A stretch of DNA of 64,000 nucleotides from Typhlomys cinereus. Taxonomy: Eukaryota > Chordata > Mammalia > Rodentia > Platacanthomyidae. A program made the translations under genes and the position numbers. Position 1 is the first letter of the stretch; each line of letters begins with the position of its first letter. The notes beneath the pieces were generated by a model. The model saw nothing but the letters and a program-made list of their open reading frames with translations, did not search any database and was not told the origin of the DNA. Shown here one piece after another: positions 22,324 through 34,020 of the stretch. The stretch spans positions 4,306,071-4,370,070 of the forward strand of contig JALPQD010000137.1 of assembly GCA_023101885.1 (NCBI GenBank), read 5' to 3'.

Positions 22324-23119
22324 TGCCACGACATAATCCATTCCGCTGGCCTGACAAAGTCACCATCAGAAAAAAATGACTTTAAGGAAGTCCATTTTTC
22401 TAAATAAATCATAGCATGTTTTCTCTTTCCATAAAATGCTGTTTGGCTGTTGCGTGTATCTGTTGCTTAATATTTAGTGAAATCATTAACAACTTTGGGA
22501 TATCCCTCAGCTTTGACTAAATTAGACAGAGATGAAAAAATATAGAAACTCCTAAATGGCCTGGATTTCTTAAGTTGGCTAGAAAACAAATTTTGTTATA
22601 TGTATGATTATTATGAAGCTTTAAAAAAACAAAATCTATGCCGAATTTCATGAAATCCTTAAAAGCCACTTGTATGAGAAACCTGACCTTTTTGATAAAA
22701 AAAAATGTTTTTCATGTCTACAATTTTAGCTATGTATGCTTAAGAATTTTTAGAAATAAGCCAACCATTGTCTACTGAACTTCTAGTTAACGGTTAATAG
22801 TTAACCTGTCCTAGGACATGATATTTTAGTTACTGTTTAAGGAAGCTTGATTTTTTTCCAGAAGAGAAAAACACTGGCTATATCCCAATTATTGTCTTTC
22901 ACTCTTACGGTTGATTTGTTTTGTTCCTTATGAAACCACGTCTTGCTTTTGCTTACCAAAATTTTTGTACTTAAACTGTAACCTTATGCCACAATAAATG
23001 GACTCAGATTCACTTTCCACTAGAATTGTGTGTCTGTTTCCCATCGCTGACTCCTTAGCCCACCTGGTTCAGGATCCCTGGATCCCCTGTCCTGATCCCA
23101 ACTCAGTCAGTCCGTGGCA
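22324..23119 (+). mobile_element. Solo LTR, class II-like, 796 bp
   Basis: Starts TGCCACGACA and ends CCGTGGCA (TG...CA). Flanked by CCACAC (22318-22323) and CCACAG (23120-23125), a 6-bp duplication with one change. The paralogous sequence at about 24045-24055 shows the uninterrupted site (ggccacactatctc), which proves insertion. AATAAA at about 22993 is followed by a C-rich U5-like region. The 6-bp duplication fits class II (ERVK-like) integration. Confidence 0.82.
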
Positions 23120-23444
23120 CCACAGTATCTCTACATAATGGTTAAGGGAGGTACAATCCTTACTTGTCAGATCAGTATGTCTGGCCAAGTGTACACAAAT
23201 ATGTCAACTTCTTCACCAGTTCTCTTCATTTTATTCCAGGGCTTAGTCCCACCTAGGCCTTCCCCATCCGCTAGATAGGTTTGCTCTGGGCTTATTTCAA
23301 CCACTAATTCTCTACAAATGTGCCCAGAGCTCAAACTCTTAACTGTCAAATTGACACCTATGCCTGACTAGGTCACAGTATCATTGATAACCTTTAGGTA
23401 GTGATTTGGGTCCTAGGAATTTGGGGGTCCATACTCAACACATG

Positions 23445-23845
23445 TTAGGACTGAAGTAATCATAATAGGACTTTGCATGACCTGCACAATGAGTAACATG
23501 TCATTGACCCCTCCCCCCAAAGTCTAGCATGGATCACAGGGTCTAAAATCCTTAGAGGCAAGGGATTAATAGCCATCATAGTATTCCTATACAAAAAAGA
23601 GCTCTAGGCAATGCTACTGAGTTCCTACACTCCATCAGAGAGGAGGACCCCGAGGGAAGTTTGACATGCACACTACAGGATGCTCCAAGAATGGGGGGAG
23701 GAGCAGTGGGAGAAAGGAGGGAGGGGGGAAAGAAAGGGGAATAGGAGGGAGAGATCAAGGGGATACAGGAAGGGGTGGAGGAAGGGAGGGTAATGGGGTA
23801 CCTATCAAACTTGTATAAAAATTATTAATAAAAAATAAAGACCAT
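23445..23845 (+). mobile_element. L1 3'UTR fragment
   Basis: Plus-strand L1 3' end with gtctagcatggatcac, ccttagaggcaagggatta, the purine tract at 23690-23785 and an A-rich tail. It sits between two copies of the local duplication and may mark its junction. Confidence 0.85.
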
Positions 23846-23849
23846 AAAA

Positions 23850-24385
23850 TCATTCATTCATTCATTCATTCATTCATTCATTCATTCATGCATGCATGCA
23901 TCTCTTTATTTGAAATACAGAGAGTAAGACAGAAAGGAGAATATATGTGGCCCTGTGGTTATTACTGAAAGGTGGCCATTTTGTTGATTTTGTGCTGTTT
24001 GTATTCATTGCTAAAGTACTTTCCACCAACACCAATGCCCTGGGAACTGGCCACACTATCTCTGCATAATGGCTAAGAGAGGGACGATCCTTACTTGCCA
24101 GACCCGCATGTCTGGCTAAGTGTTCACAAGTATGTCAACTTCTTCAACCAGTTCTCTTTATTTTATTCCAGGGCCCAGTCCCACCGACCCTGGGCTGGGT
24201 CTTCCCCATCAGCTAGACAACCTCCTGCAGGTTTGCTCTGGGCTTAATTCAACCACGAATTCTCTACAAATGTGCCCAGAGCACAAACTTTCAACTGTCA
24301 AATTGATACCTATGCCTGACTAGGTCACAGTATCATTGATAACCTTTAGGTAATGATTAGGGTCCTAGGGATTTGGGGGTCCATT
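23850..24385. repeat. Third, partial copy of the local duplication, starting with (ATTC)n
   Basis: 23850-24030 matches 18855-19015 and 24000-24385 matches 22255-23430 with the LTR removed. It begins with about ten ATTC units. It ends at atttgggggtcca, exactly as copy B does. Confidence 0.8.
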
Positions 24386-25290
24386 TATTCCAACTATGAA
24401 ATGGGAAAAGAGTTGAGAATGTTTATACTCACTTTAAAGCAGAAAAAATACAGGACCAGAGACTCTGTGAATGCAAGCTGGGAATCCTGTCAGCTGCCTG
24501 AGACGAGCATGCATGGAGATTGATGAAGGATCACATGGTGAAGAAGTTACTATTTAGGGAGGGGGGTAAGGGAAAGACCATGGGAAAAGGGGAGGGTGGG
24601 GGGTGAAAGGAAGAGGAAAAGTGGGGGAGGGTGCAATGTGGACTGGGGAGGGGTGGAGGGAGGTAGGGGAATGCAGTACCTATTAAGCTTGTATGATTGG
24701 GGAAAATAAATATAATACAATTAAAAAAAGAATAAAATGAACCTCCAAAGAAAGACAGTATCAGGAAAAATATGCTTATGAGTTTAGACAAAAGCAGAGA
24801 AGACAAAATCTCAACTCTGTGAGCTTAGTTAGGACTTACAAACCACATTGATAGTTTTCAGTTCCCTCGTCAGCTTGTGTCTGTTGAGAGAGGAAGAGTC
24901 TGTGAAAGATGCTCTTGAGTGTAGCAGTGACACATGTACCTCCACATTTGTCCCCTGAGGTTGACTAAGAATGGCCTGCTCTGGGAAAAAAATGAGAATT
25001 GAGTCATAAGGAGGCAAGAGTTTCAAAACTTTGTTTTTAAGCAAGCAGCAAAGCTCCTTCGGGAAGAGAGTGGGCTGAGAACTGAGACTTCGTTGGGGGT
25101 AGATGGTTTCTGGCCTTCTCCTGTTAGAGGTCACCCCAATCCAGGTCCTATATTTGGTTAGATTTTGAGATTATGATTAGGATTGGTGCACAATCAATCA
25201 TATAGCAAATGATAGCAAGGAAAAGTAAAAGGGGAACTAAATCAATTACCTTTTTTTGAAAGGCTCTTATCTTTCTTTCTTAACATGTTA
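24386..25290. other. Intergenic DNA with an L1 3'-terminal piece
   Basis: 24537-24728 is a plus-strand L1 3' end: purine-rich tract, then attaagcttgtatgattggg and an A-rich tail. The minus-strand 101-codon frame at 24829-25134 matches nothing I recognise. The rest is unassigned. Confidence 0.6.
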
Positions 25291-25294
25291 GGTA

Positions 25295-25577
25295 TCAGTG
25301 GGTACAATGTGTGTGTGTGTATGTATGTGTGTGTGTATATGTGCGTATGTGTGTAGAAGATGGTTTGTGGAGGCACAAGTGTGACTTCATGGATTATCCT
25401 GGATTGCTCTACCTCCTTATAGCTTTGCTCTGGGGTTTTCCAAACTGTGACTTCCAGGGCCAGAAGTACAGACCACTGTTGTTTCCGTTGCATATTTTTA
25501 CATGGGACCCAGGACCAAATTCAGGTCCTTCTGCTTGTAAGGCAAAGGCTCAACTTCTGACTCATCTCTCTAGCCCA
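25295..25577 (-). mobile_element. Old B2-like SINE
   Basis: Minus-strand SINE with the eroded head at 25577 (antisense ctcatctctctagccc), the same body as 61030-61200, and a TG/TATG tail at 25308-25355. More diverged than the copies at 16.7, 18.0 and 21.8 kb, so it belongs to an older subfamily. Confidence 0.82.
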
Positions 25578-25624
25578 AGAAGAATTGATTTAAGTGAAAC
25601 AACTGACTGAAGAGAAATGAGGGC

Positions 25625-25790
25625 TATATAGCCTTTGCCTCACAAGCAAAATGATCTGAGTTCAGATTTCCAGATCTCCAGTAAAAATGCTGGGTGGCTG
25701 TGGCTGCTTTCCTGTAATTCCAGTTCTGGAAGGAAGAGCTTGGGAATCCCCAAAGCAATCTGACCAGCCAAAGAATGCCAACTCTCTGAA
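25625..25790 (+). mobile_element. Old B4/B2-type SINE remnant
   Basis: Contains tgatctgagttcagatttcc and a later cctgtaattccagttctgg phrase, as in rodent SINEs with a B1-like second half. Ends are uncertain. Confidence 0.5.
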
Positions 25791-26779
25791 TCAACTCCTT
25801 TTATCTCATTCACCTGCCCAAGAAAACATCCCACCCACCATGGGATGAGTCCTCCCTCATCAATTAGACAGTGACCTGCAGGGTTGATCAGGACTTAAGC
25901 CAACTTATTATTCCTTACAAACGTGTCCAGATGGTCAAGTTGGTTCCTCTAGCTAACTACCACACCAGTGGTACCTTAGTGGAAGAAAACATTCTCAGTA
26001 CGTTTAAGTGACCACAGCAACTATTGTGAAGAACAACACTCTCAAGGGGGAAAATGTGGACAGGCACACGGCTGGGCTGATTTGCTTGCTGGGATAGGAT
26101 GCACAGTGTTTTCTGGAACTTCTCAAGCAGGCAGCTTTCCTCTCTCAGTGAGCTCCAGCTTCAAAGAACTCTAAAGAAAAGGACAATGCTTTGTCTTTGT
26201 CTTTTACAAAAATATCTCCTTCTGGACAGTAATCTTGCAATCAATTTTCCTGGCCAATCAGAAAGCTGAGGCTCCATGTAGCCCCATAGTTGCAACTGTG
26301 GTAAAACTTTCCCTTGGGAGCTATGGAAATACATATAATCACCCTAGACCAGGCATTGGTGACATAACAAAGAGGAAAAAAACTTCTTATGTCAAATCTA
26401 GCTGAATAACTTAGTGAGTTTATGTTAAGGGTGAGGAATTACTTATGGAGTACAGATGACTCAAAGACAGCTGCATTACCAAAAAGCCCACTATAGCTGC
26501 ATCCCTCCAGAGCTCTACAGACCTTATGGAGATGGCTGGGGTGGTGAGGAACAAAGATGTGAAGAGGGTGCTACAAAGACTCCTCAAATGAGTGTACATT
26601 TCCTTGATAAATCTCATCCTCTCAATGTGTTAGTAGACCGTGTTTGCCTAAGGAGATTGTTTTGAACTCCATTATCCTGGATCATCTCCCTCATGTGTTT
26701 AATTTTCTTATTCCTGAACTTAGAATGTATGTAATCATCTATTTATTTTTCTAACTTTAATGCGTATGTTAAATGTCCC
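25791..26779. other. Unassigned intergenic DNA
   Basis: No repeat or gene is recognised with confidence. Short frames of about 65 codons at 26420-26665 on both strands show no family signature. Confidence 0.5.
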
Positions 26780-27215
26780 TCTGGGTACTCCTCTCTGATG
26801 AAGTGTAAGGACTTAGTGGCATTGCCTAGAGCTCTTTTTTTTTTTTTTGTTCCCCTTTAGTATAGGAACACTATTGTCGCTGTTAATTACTTCTCTAAGG
26901 ATCACAGTGCCTGTGATCCATGCTAGACTTTGGGAGGGTCAATAATATGTTGGTCATTGTGCAGGTCATGCAAAGTCTATTATGATTACTTCAGCCCTAA
27001 TTTGTATGGAATATCTTACATATCATTGCTCTTCCCCATCTTTAGGTTCTCACAATCTTATTGCCCCCTCTTCTGCAAATTTCCCTGAGCTTTAGGATGG
27101 GGAGAGATTAGGTGGGCTTGGTTTCAGGTGGTTGATGTAGAGTCTCTGATTTTCTGAATTATGGTTTGTTGATTTTTTTCAGTTTTGCTGCTCCTGCACA
27201 ACCTTGAATTAGTGT
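26780..27215 (-). mobile_element. L1 3'UTR fragment
   Basis: Antisense 3'UTR: ctctgatgaagtgtaagg, gtataggaacactattgt, then atgctagactttggg and gaatatcttacatatcattg, matching 6915-7320 in the same orientation. Lacks the terminal purine tract. Confidence 0.8.
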
Positions 27216-28600
27216 TCTTGATAGGGATTCCTATGATGTGATAGCTTCTATTATTGACTTGACATTTAAGTCTCCAGGTGTGTTGGGAATTCACCTGGAT
27301 GTCACCTTTTGTTTCCCTGGTAAAAGTGAAATCTTGGTCGCTACCCATAATTTAAATCAGTTGGGTCAGTATTCCTACCCGGGCAGTATTCCTACCTCCA
27401 AGGCCATGCCAAAGTGTTGGAAATGGTTTACATTCTCTGCCAACAGAAATTATATCCTAGTCTCTCTTCTTCCTCTCAGCAAAATAGGAGCAGAAGAATC
27501 AGGAAGAAACTTAACTAGATGTAATTTTGTAAGCAACATGTTTGAGATCTCAAAGAGCACTATTATCTATGTCTCTTGCTCTTTCTTCTGAAACTTTGTC
27601 TAAACTTCTAAAACTTAATCATGCTCTTCATAATATTCAAAACTTTTTACTGTTGACCTGAGCACTCTAACTTTCTGTCTTTACATATAATCATTTCTTC
27701 ACCAGATTCCCAGTTTCTTGGAGTCCAATCTCCACTCGTATTGCTCTCTGTTTTAAAATAAATGTAAATATTTTCAACCATTTTTCTGTTTCATATTTTT
27801 TCATTTCGTGGATGAAAATGGAATCCATATCTCTTAACCCATATCCAGCACACCTTTGAAGAAGTGTTTAGTTAAGGAAGGCGCTTAATAAGGATATAGG
27901 AAAGATTGTCTTAGTTGAATGATCACATGATCCAGTCCAGAGTCTCATGGGGCTATTCTCTGAGCAACTAGATAAGATGGAGGGAATAGTTGAGATTTGG
28001 AAAGCTATAAAGTAGTATTGTCTATTGCCCTCTGCTCTTGATGTGGATATGGTGAAGCCAAGGAATCTTGTGTCCTGATGTTGGTGTAACTCTCCTTTCA
28101 TGACTTTCTGTCCCCTGGAATAAGGAGTTTGAGCAGAATCTCTTTTTTTCTTCTAAAGTCTCTGGGTCAACATTACAGCAGTGAAGTTATGCAACTAAGA
28201 CATATATCAAATCAATATATTTACAAGCTCATTTCTGGAACAGCATTATTTTTCACCTTTGATTGATTTTTTTTTCAGGGAGGAAATGGAATAAAATATT
28301 CAGAACAAAGAACTTTGTACCAAGTCTGTGCTTGACCTGTGGCATTCTTCCACAAGAGAAGTGGGTGATGTACTGAGGATGACACCCAGTTCCTTTTGCA
28401 TCTACACCCAGGCACACATTGTACATGCAATCAAACATACACACACACACACTCACACACACTTATATGCATGTACACACAGAAAAACATGTGTGTATGT
28501 ACATGTACTTGCAAAAAGAAAAACAAATAAAAGTAATTAAGATGAAAGGCATTAACATTTGAGGTGTGTCTGCTTCTCAGGTAAATTCCCCCAGCCCCCA
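27216..28600. other. Unassigned DNA with a (CA)n tract
   Basis: A CA/CACT microsatellite lies at 28436-28468. No gene is recognised. The frame at 27238-27591 (117 codons) starts in L1-like sequence and does not resemble a known protein. Confidence 0.45.
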
Positions 28601-29891
28601 GGTCACTTGCTCATCCCAACTCCTCCCAACACCTAGCCTGATCAGTACTCAGCCTTTCTCTGGGAATGGGAGGGCCTTCAGGCCACACCTAGGTCCCAGG
28701 TGAAGTGCATAGTCATCAGCACCTCTGCTCATTCTGCCCGCCTGGGATGCTTGGGTCCGGGAAGGACCCACTGCTTCTCAGTCAAAAACACACAGAAACT
28801 GAAAGGAGCTCTTAAGAGATAAAACAACAATGCCCAAGTCAAAGTAGAGATGCATGAGAAACAGAACCCAAGAAAACAAATCTCCCATCAAAAGAATTAA
28901 CCCCATAATGATAGATTCCAACCAGAACAAATTCACAGAAACAAATTCAAGATAATGACTTTCAAAGCATGACCATTACCATGATCAATACTATGAAAGA
29001 GGAAATCTGGGAGCAGTTAAATAACTACATCAACCACTTTGAACAGGAATACAACAGACACTTGAAGGAGTTGAGAAAAACAGCTCAGGAAACAAAAATA
29101 GGCATTGTGCAGTTAAAACAGTCTGAAGCAGAATTTAAAATTGAACTAAAAGACAAATTATCTTCAACCCAGAACTCAACAGAGAGTCTTACCAGAAGAA
29201 CTAACAAAGCAAAAATAGAATTTCAGATCTTGAAGACAAAGTAGAAGAATCAACCAGCTCAATGAAAGAGGTTGTTAAAGCTAAAAACATACTTGAGAGA
29301 AATATTCAAGAGTTATGGGACATCCTCAAGAAGCCTAACATGCCCATTCATGGAATACCAGAGCAAGAATCCCAAAATACCACATCTGAGGAAAATTTTC
29401 AAACTATCATCAAGGAAAACTTTCCTCATCTATAGAATGAGAGGCCCATGCAAATACAAGAGGCATTTTGCACCTCAAACAGATATAACCAAAATAGAAA
29501 CTCGCCATGGCACATAATAGTGAAAACACTCCACATTTAAGATAAAGAAAAGGTGCTGAGTGCTTCAAGTGAGAAAAAACTAGTCACTTTTAAAGTAAAC
29601 CTATTAAAATAGCAAATGACTTTTCAATGGAAACAGTGAAAGCAAGAAGAGCTTGGAGAAAAAAAAAAAAGAGCTTGGAGAGATGTACTTCAAGTATTGA
29701 ATGAGTAAAAATGTCAACCCAAACTGATATACCTGGGAAAACTGTTCCTCATGATTGAGGGAGAAAGAAAAGTTTTCCAGCATAAAGACAATTTGAAGGC
29801 TTACATATCTACTAAACCAGGCCTTCAGAAAATGCTAGAAATGATACTCAAGCTTGAAGAAAAAAACAAGTGTATCTAGGAGGACGGAAGG
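28601..29891 (+). pseudogene. L1 5' region and degenerate ORF1
   Basis: The plus strand carries ORF1 from an ATG near 28831, with the same order as the intact copy at 696-1802. A coiled-coil piece (28969-29244) reads TMKEEIWEQLNNYINHFEQ, and RRM-region pieces follow (29272-29517). It is broken by frameshifts near 29244 and 29510 and by stops. A short internal duplication (agagcttggag) lies at 29650-29680. 28601-28790 may be 5'UTR and is unlike the GC-rich 5'UTR at 2.3 kb. A solo LTR splits the element at 29899. Confidence 0.85.
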
Positions 29892-29898
29892 GAAGTAT

Positions 29899-30454
29899 TG
29901 TTGGGCCCACCCAGAGATAACGGTCTGGGAGGGAGTGAGCAGGGCATGGCTTAGCACATGGGACCAAAGATGGCGCTGGGAGCTGGTGTCCTAGGCATAA
30001 CCCTGATCACATTACAGAGAGTCCTAATTGGCTTATAGGAGCCAACATAGATTTATGTTTAGTCTGACCTATGCAGAGTATGTGCTTTACTGACCATCAA
30101 GGTAATTGGCTGTCTGTTTCCTGCGCTTGGATTCTTTGTGTATATAAGCTGATTTGTTACCCCCAATAAACTGAGATCTTGCTTTGACAAACTCCCCGTC
30201 AGTGGCTGAGTCTCTGGAGGGCAGAGGTGGAGGTGCGGGTAGTCAGGCTTTACTTATCTTCGTCGTTACAGCCAGGAGCGCTGTGTTTGAGTGAGTGAAT
30301 GAGTGAGTGACGGAGTGTTGCTTTGACAGACTCCCTGCTGTGTCTGGAGTCCCCTGGATTTGGGTGGGGGTAAAGGGCCTGCAGCATATTCGCCTTTCTC
30401 TGCCCCGATGGACTGGAGCTGTCACAGTGTGTGCCTGGGGGAGTCGCCCCAGCA
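29899..30454 (+). mobile_element. Solo LTR, class II-like (TGTTGGGCCC family), 556 bp
   Basis: Starts TGTTGGGCCCACCC and ends GTCGCCCCAGCA. Flanked by GAAGTAT at 29892-29898 and 30455-30461, in what was continuous L1 ORF1/ORF2 spacer. It has a TATATAAGC-type box near 30141 and AATAAA at about 30166. A second copy of the same family is at 57037-57598, and a truncated one forms part of the ERV end at 40031. The 6-7 bp duplication fits an ERVK-like element. Confidence 0.87.
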
Positions 30455-30461
30455 GAAGTAT

Positions 30462-30610
30462 AATACCAGAAAAAACTAAAAGCCAAATAAAACACTTATG
30501 AAAGCCACTAAACATAAAAAGTGTCCAGAATTAAAAATAATTTCTCCATTATAACATTAAATGTCAATGGAATTAACTCACCGATCAAGAGACACAGAAC
30601 ACAAACCCAT
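30462..30610 (+). mobile_element. L1 ORF1 end, spacer and ORF2 start, between two LTR insertions
   Basis: Continues the L1 of 28.6-29.9 kb. ORF2 opens near 30525 with an NNFSIITLNVNGIN-like reading, and is cut at 30610 by the provirus. Confidence 0.88.
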
Positions 30611-31031
30611 TGTGGCACTACCAATTCAGGTAGGCCCTAGCTGGCTCCTGAATTCAGGACAAGCCTGGATGTATAGACATGTCCTGAAGGGTCCGAATAG
30701 AGTACCATGCAGACAGAGGGATGAACAATAAATGGGAAGCAGCCATCTAACCTGTACTTGCAATGGACCCCTAGTAAACAGTTAAATGACTGGTGGCTGT
30801 CCCCCAGAGGAGGGATAGCAACACTTGATTGAACCCTGACCCTATATAAGCCCAAATGCCCTTAATGACTCTGAATCTGTGGCATCTTGTTCACTACTGC
30901 TTCTCAACTGATTCCTGGGGTCTGGTGGTGACCCTGTTGCCAGCTCGCACATTTGCCTCTAGCCCCAAGGCCCCACTGTTTTTCCTTTCTCCTTTTCTCC
31001 CCTGGCTGGACCGGTGGGGGATACAGCAACA
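30611..31031 (+). mobile_element. 5' LTR of class II provirus, 421 bp
   Basis: Begins TGTGGCACTACC directly after the target duplicate ACCCAT (30605-30610) and ends in CA at 31031. A TATATAAG box lies at about 30845. It is homologous throughout to 33605-34020, which establishes the pair as LTRs of one element. Confidence 0.92.
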
Positions 31032-33604
31032 ATTGGTGCCCAACATGGGACCCCTTCGGTGTACACGAGACATCCACTCTGGTAAAGTTTGGTGAACAGC
31101 CCCTTTGGTTTTGTATTCCATGTGCTTATGGTGCCTGAAGGTGAGAAGGTGGCCCCCTTCTCTTCCCTTTCCCTGTTTGTCCTTAGGAATACAGTCAATC
31201 ACTTGATTTGCTGATGATCAAGGAGCTCCACATTAGATTAGGAATGCAATCACTTATTCAGCAAGCCTCACTTAAGATTAGGAAAGCATTTAAACTGAGG
31301 CTTGTCCTGGTGAGTTCACATGAGAGATTGATGCCTTCAGAACTTGGAGCCCATGCTTGATTACATTGAATTGGATTGACCCAGAGGTACCATATCCCCA
31401 TAAGGCCAGGGGATTAAAGAACCTCTGGAAGCCCCCCACCAAGCATAAGACATTTGGGTCTGATACATTCCTTGTCTCATCTGTGCCTCTTTTGGTCTCA
31501 TCTCTGTTATTTAGAAAAATGGGCAATCTTCCCTCACACTGTAGGAGCCCAGATATGTGTCTTAAACTCTCTCTTAGAGGAGACTAGAGGCCTGGAGGTT
31601 AGGTCTGCTGGACTAGATGAATTCTGGAATGAGGCTGCAGTTTTAGCACCTTGGATCCCCCCAAAGAATATGTGGGAATTGGACTATGGATAAGAATGTT
31701 TTCCTTGCTAGATGTTTTTCATAATTAAGCTAAGCTGCTAGACTTAACTTATATAAGGTCTTGTTTTAAATAAGGTTTTCCTAAATGTTAATCTGCTTTG
31801 ATAAAGCTTTCAAGGGTAATTTTTAGACAGTTGCTGGTAAATTGTACAGTTGTTTATGTGCTTGTATGTTTATATGTTCTGTGTTTACATGTGTGTTTTG
31901 TGTCTGTGGCCACTTCAATTTTTTTCATTTCTACTGCATGCTGATATAAAAATTTTGGCATGCCATTTTAAAATACATGTATGCATACTTAAAAATAAGA
32001 ATAAATAATTTTGGTAATATCTAAAGCCTTAACTAATTATGTTTTATATTGATCACAATTGTTTTTTCTGATAAATTGTAAGTTTTCTTCCATGAAAAAT
32101 TTTCTTGCTTGGTTTTGATCTTTAATGGGACTACCAATAAAAATGCCATTGTGTTCTTAAAGGTTTTTCCATGTGTTCCCAAAATAACAAAGTCACTATA
32201 ATATTGCTTTACCAAACTTGCTCATTCCTGTGACATGTTTTATAGGATTTTATCCCATCGAATCTAGCAACCAGTAAAATAAAATTGTCTTCTAAAAAGT
32301 TCATTGGAATTTCTTACTTTTTCTGGTATGTATAAGCTCCCTTTCTTGGGGATGAATCTGCTTTCTAATTCCATGCTCCCATGTCTACTCCTGCTAAGGT
32401 GGAACAGGAATTCAAGCATGCCGTTTAGTCAGACCCCATTCCTTTGAAACAAAGAAGGATAAATGCTGGACCCAGCAGAGTCTGTTTTCAGGAAATTCCA
32501 AGTGCATTTGGGTCAACTCAGGTTCATGTTTCCTTTTTCCTTGCAAAATTCTGGCCTAAGTTACTTAAGGAGTTTCTGTAAGGATCCATCTGCCTAAGGG
32601 GGCTAGCAGGCACGCCCAAGCTGAAAAACACTTCCCAGCAGGGAAAGAAAGAAAAAAAAATGCTTTAAATGTGTCCTGAACACTGCACTTCCTAGCTCTT
32701 AAGAGGAAAGCCCAGGACAGCCATATGCCTCCTGCTCACCAATATTAATGGCACTTGGAATGTTTCAAACTATCCTTTGATGTATCAAAAATTAATGGGA
32801 CTAAAGTTCAAATTATTACTGCTGTGTCCTTTGACAATTATTGGACAGGATACCTGCTTTTTTTCACCCATAAATTTGGTAACTTGGTTAACTTTTGGAG
32901 TTGCCCTTTTAGTGCTAATTGTCCTATTTAGATGCAAATGGAAAGTAGTAAGGTCTTAGAGTTTACAACACAAGCTTGTTTTCCAGGTTCTCAGGGTGTC
33001 CAATTCAGGCCTCAAGCATTCATCAGCATTTACAACAAAAGCTTGCTTTTCAGGTTCTTAGAGCATCCATTCAGGCTCCAGACATTTGTAAGGCCACCAA
33101 AGGCCCCTTGGAAGCCTGGCTATCCTCCATTGAAGGTATGCCCTATAAATTTACAATTGTTAGGTTTTGATTTGTGTCTCACTAGCTCTTCTGGATCTTT
33201 TCTGTGCCTGCCTCTCACACAGCCTCTCTGCATGCCCCCTGCAATGATGAAAATCTGCTTTTCTCTGCCACCTGAGTTCCTCAGCCTCTCTGCCTACCTG
33301 GCTCACAGCCTTTCTGCCTGCCCTGCCCACAGATTCTCCACCTGCTCCACTCATAGCCTCTCTGCCTGCCCCTGCAATGATGAAAACCTACTTTTCTCTG
33401 CCACCTTGAGTTCCCCTTTGGTCCATGATTCTTTTGCTGTGGTGGTCTTATGACTGGTAGGCAATGACAGGCAAGGTTCCACATGAGGGTAGTGACCAAC
33501 ATAAGGCAGGCAGAGTCAGCTATATTCCACACAGCTGAAGAGGCTCAGAGTCACCCCAGCTTTCATGGTACTCACTGGAAAAAAATATAAATAAAAAGTT
33601 GAAA
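31032..33604 (+). mobile_element. Internal region of class II (ERVK-like) provirus, non-autonomous
   Basis: At 31034-31051 the sequence TGGTGCCCAACATGGGAC is close to the tRNA-Lys(1,2) primer-binding site; two of its three differences look like CpG decay. The 2.57-kb internal region has no gag, protease or pol frame of useful length. A 60-codon frame at 32777-32959 has a hydrophobic segment followed by basic residues (FGVALLVLIVLFRCKWKV), which could be the membrane anchor of an Env remnant. Before the 3' LTR are two sets of tandem repeats (66-bp period near 32965-33080, 132-bp period near 33225-33413). The element could move only with help from another virus. The left palindrome arm begins inside it at 31908. 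Confidence 0.82.
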
Positions 33605-34020
33605 TGTGGCAGTACTGATTCAGGGAGGCCCTAACCTGGCTCCAGAATTCAGGACAAGCCTGGTCATACAGACATGCACCAGAGGGTTCCAATAGAGGAC
33701 CATGCAGGTGGAGTGATTAACAAACAATGGGAAGTGGCCATCTAACCTGTACCTGCAATGAACACTTAGTAAACAGTTTACATGACTGGTGGATGTCCCC
33801 CAGAGGAAGGATAGCAACACCTGATTGGACCCTGACCCTATATAAGCCCAAATGCCCTTAATGACTCTGAATCTGTGGCATCTCATTTACTGCTGCTTCT
33901 CACCTGATTCCCAGGGTCTGGTGGTGATCCCATTGATGGCTCACCCATTTGCCTCCATCCCCGAGGCCCCATTGTTTCTCCCTGCTCCCCCTGGCTGGTC
34001 CAGTGGGAGATATGGCAATA
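33605..34020 (+). mobile_element. 3' LTR of class II provirus, 416 bp
   Basis: Pairs with 30611-31031. The 6-bp duplicate ACCCAT follows at 34021-34026, matching 30605-30610, so ends and orientation are secure. It also exists as an inverted copy in the right palindrome arm (about 42289-42710). Confidence 0.93.

Larger units (their letters stand above)
20115..23430. repeat. Tandem duplication, copy B
   Basis: Homologous to 15790-19015 over its first 2.1 kb. From 22240 it continues into sequence shared with 23965-24385 (for example ttgataacctttaggta at 23386 and 24335). It holds its own SINE at 21715-22013 and a 796-bp solo LTR at 22324-23119, both lacking in the paralogous copies. No reading frame is conserved between copies. 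Confidence 0.82.
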
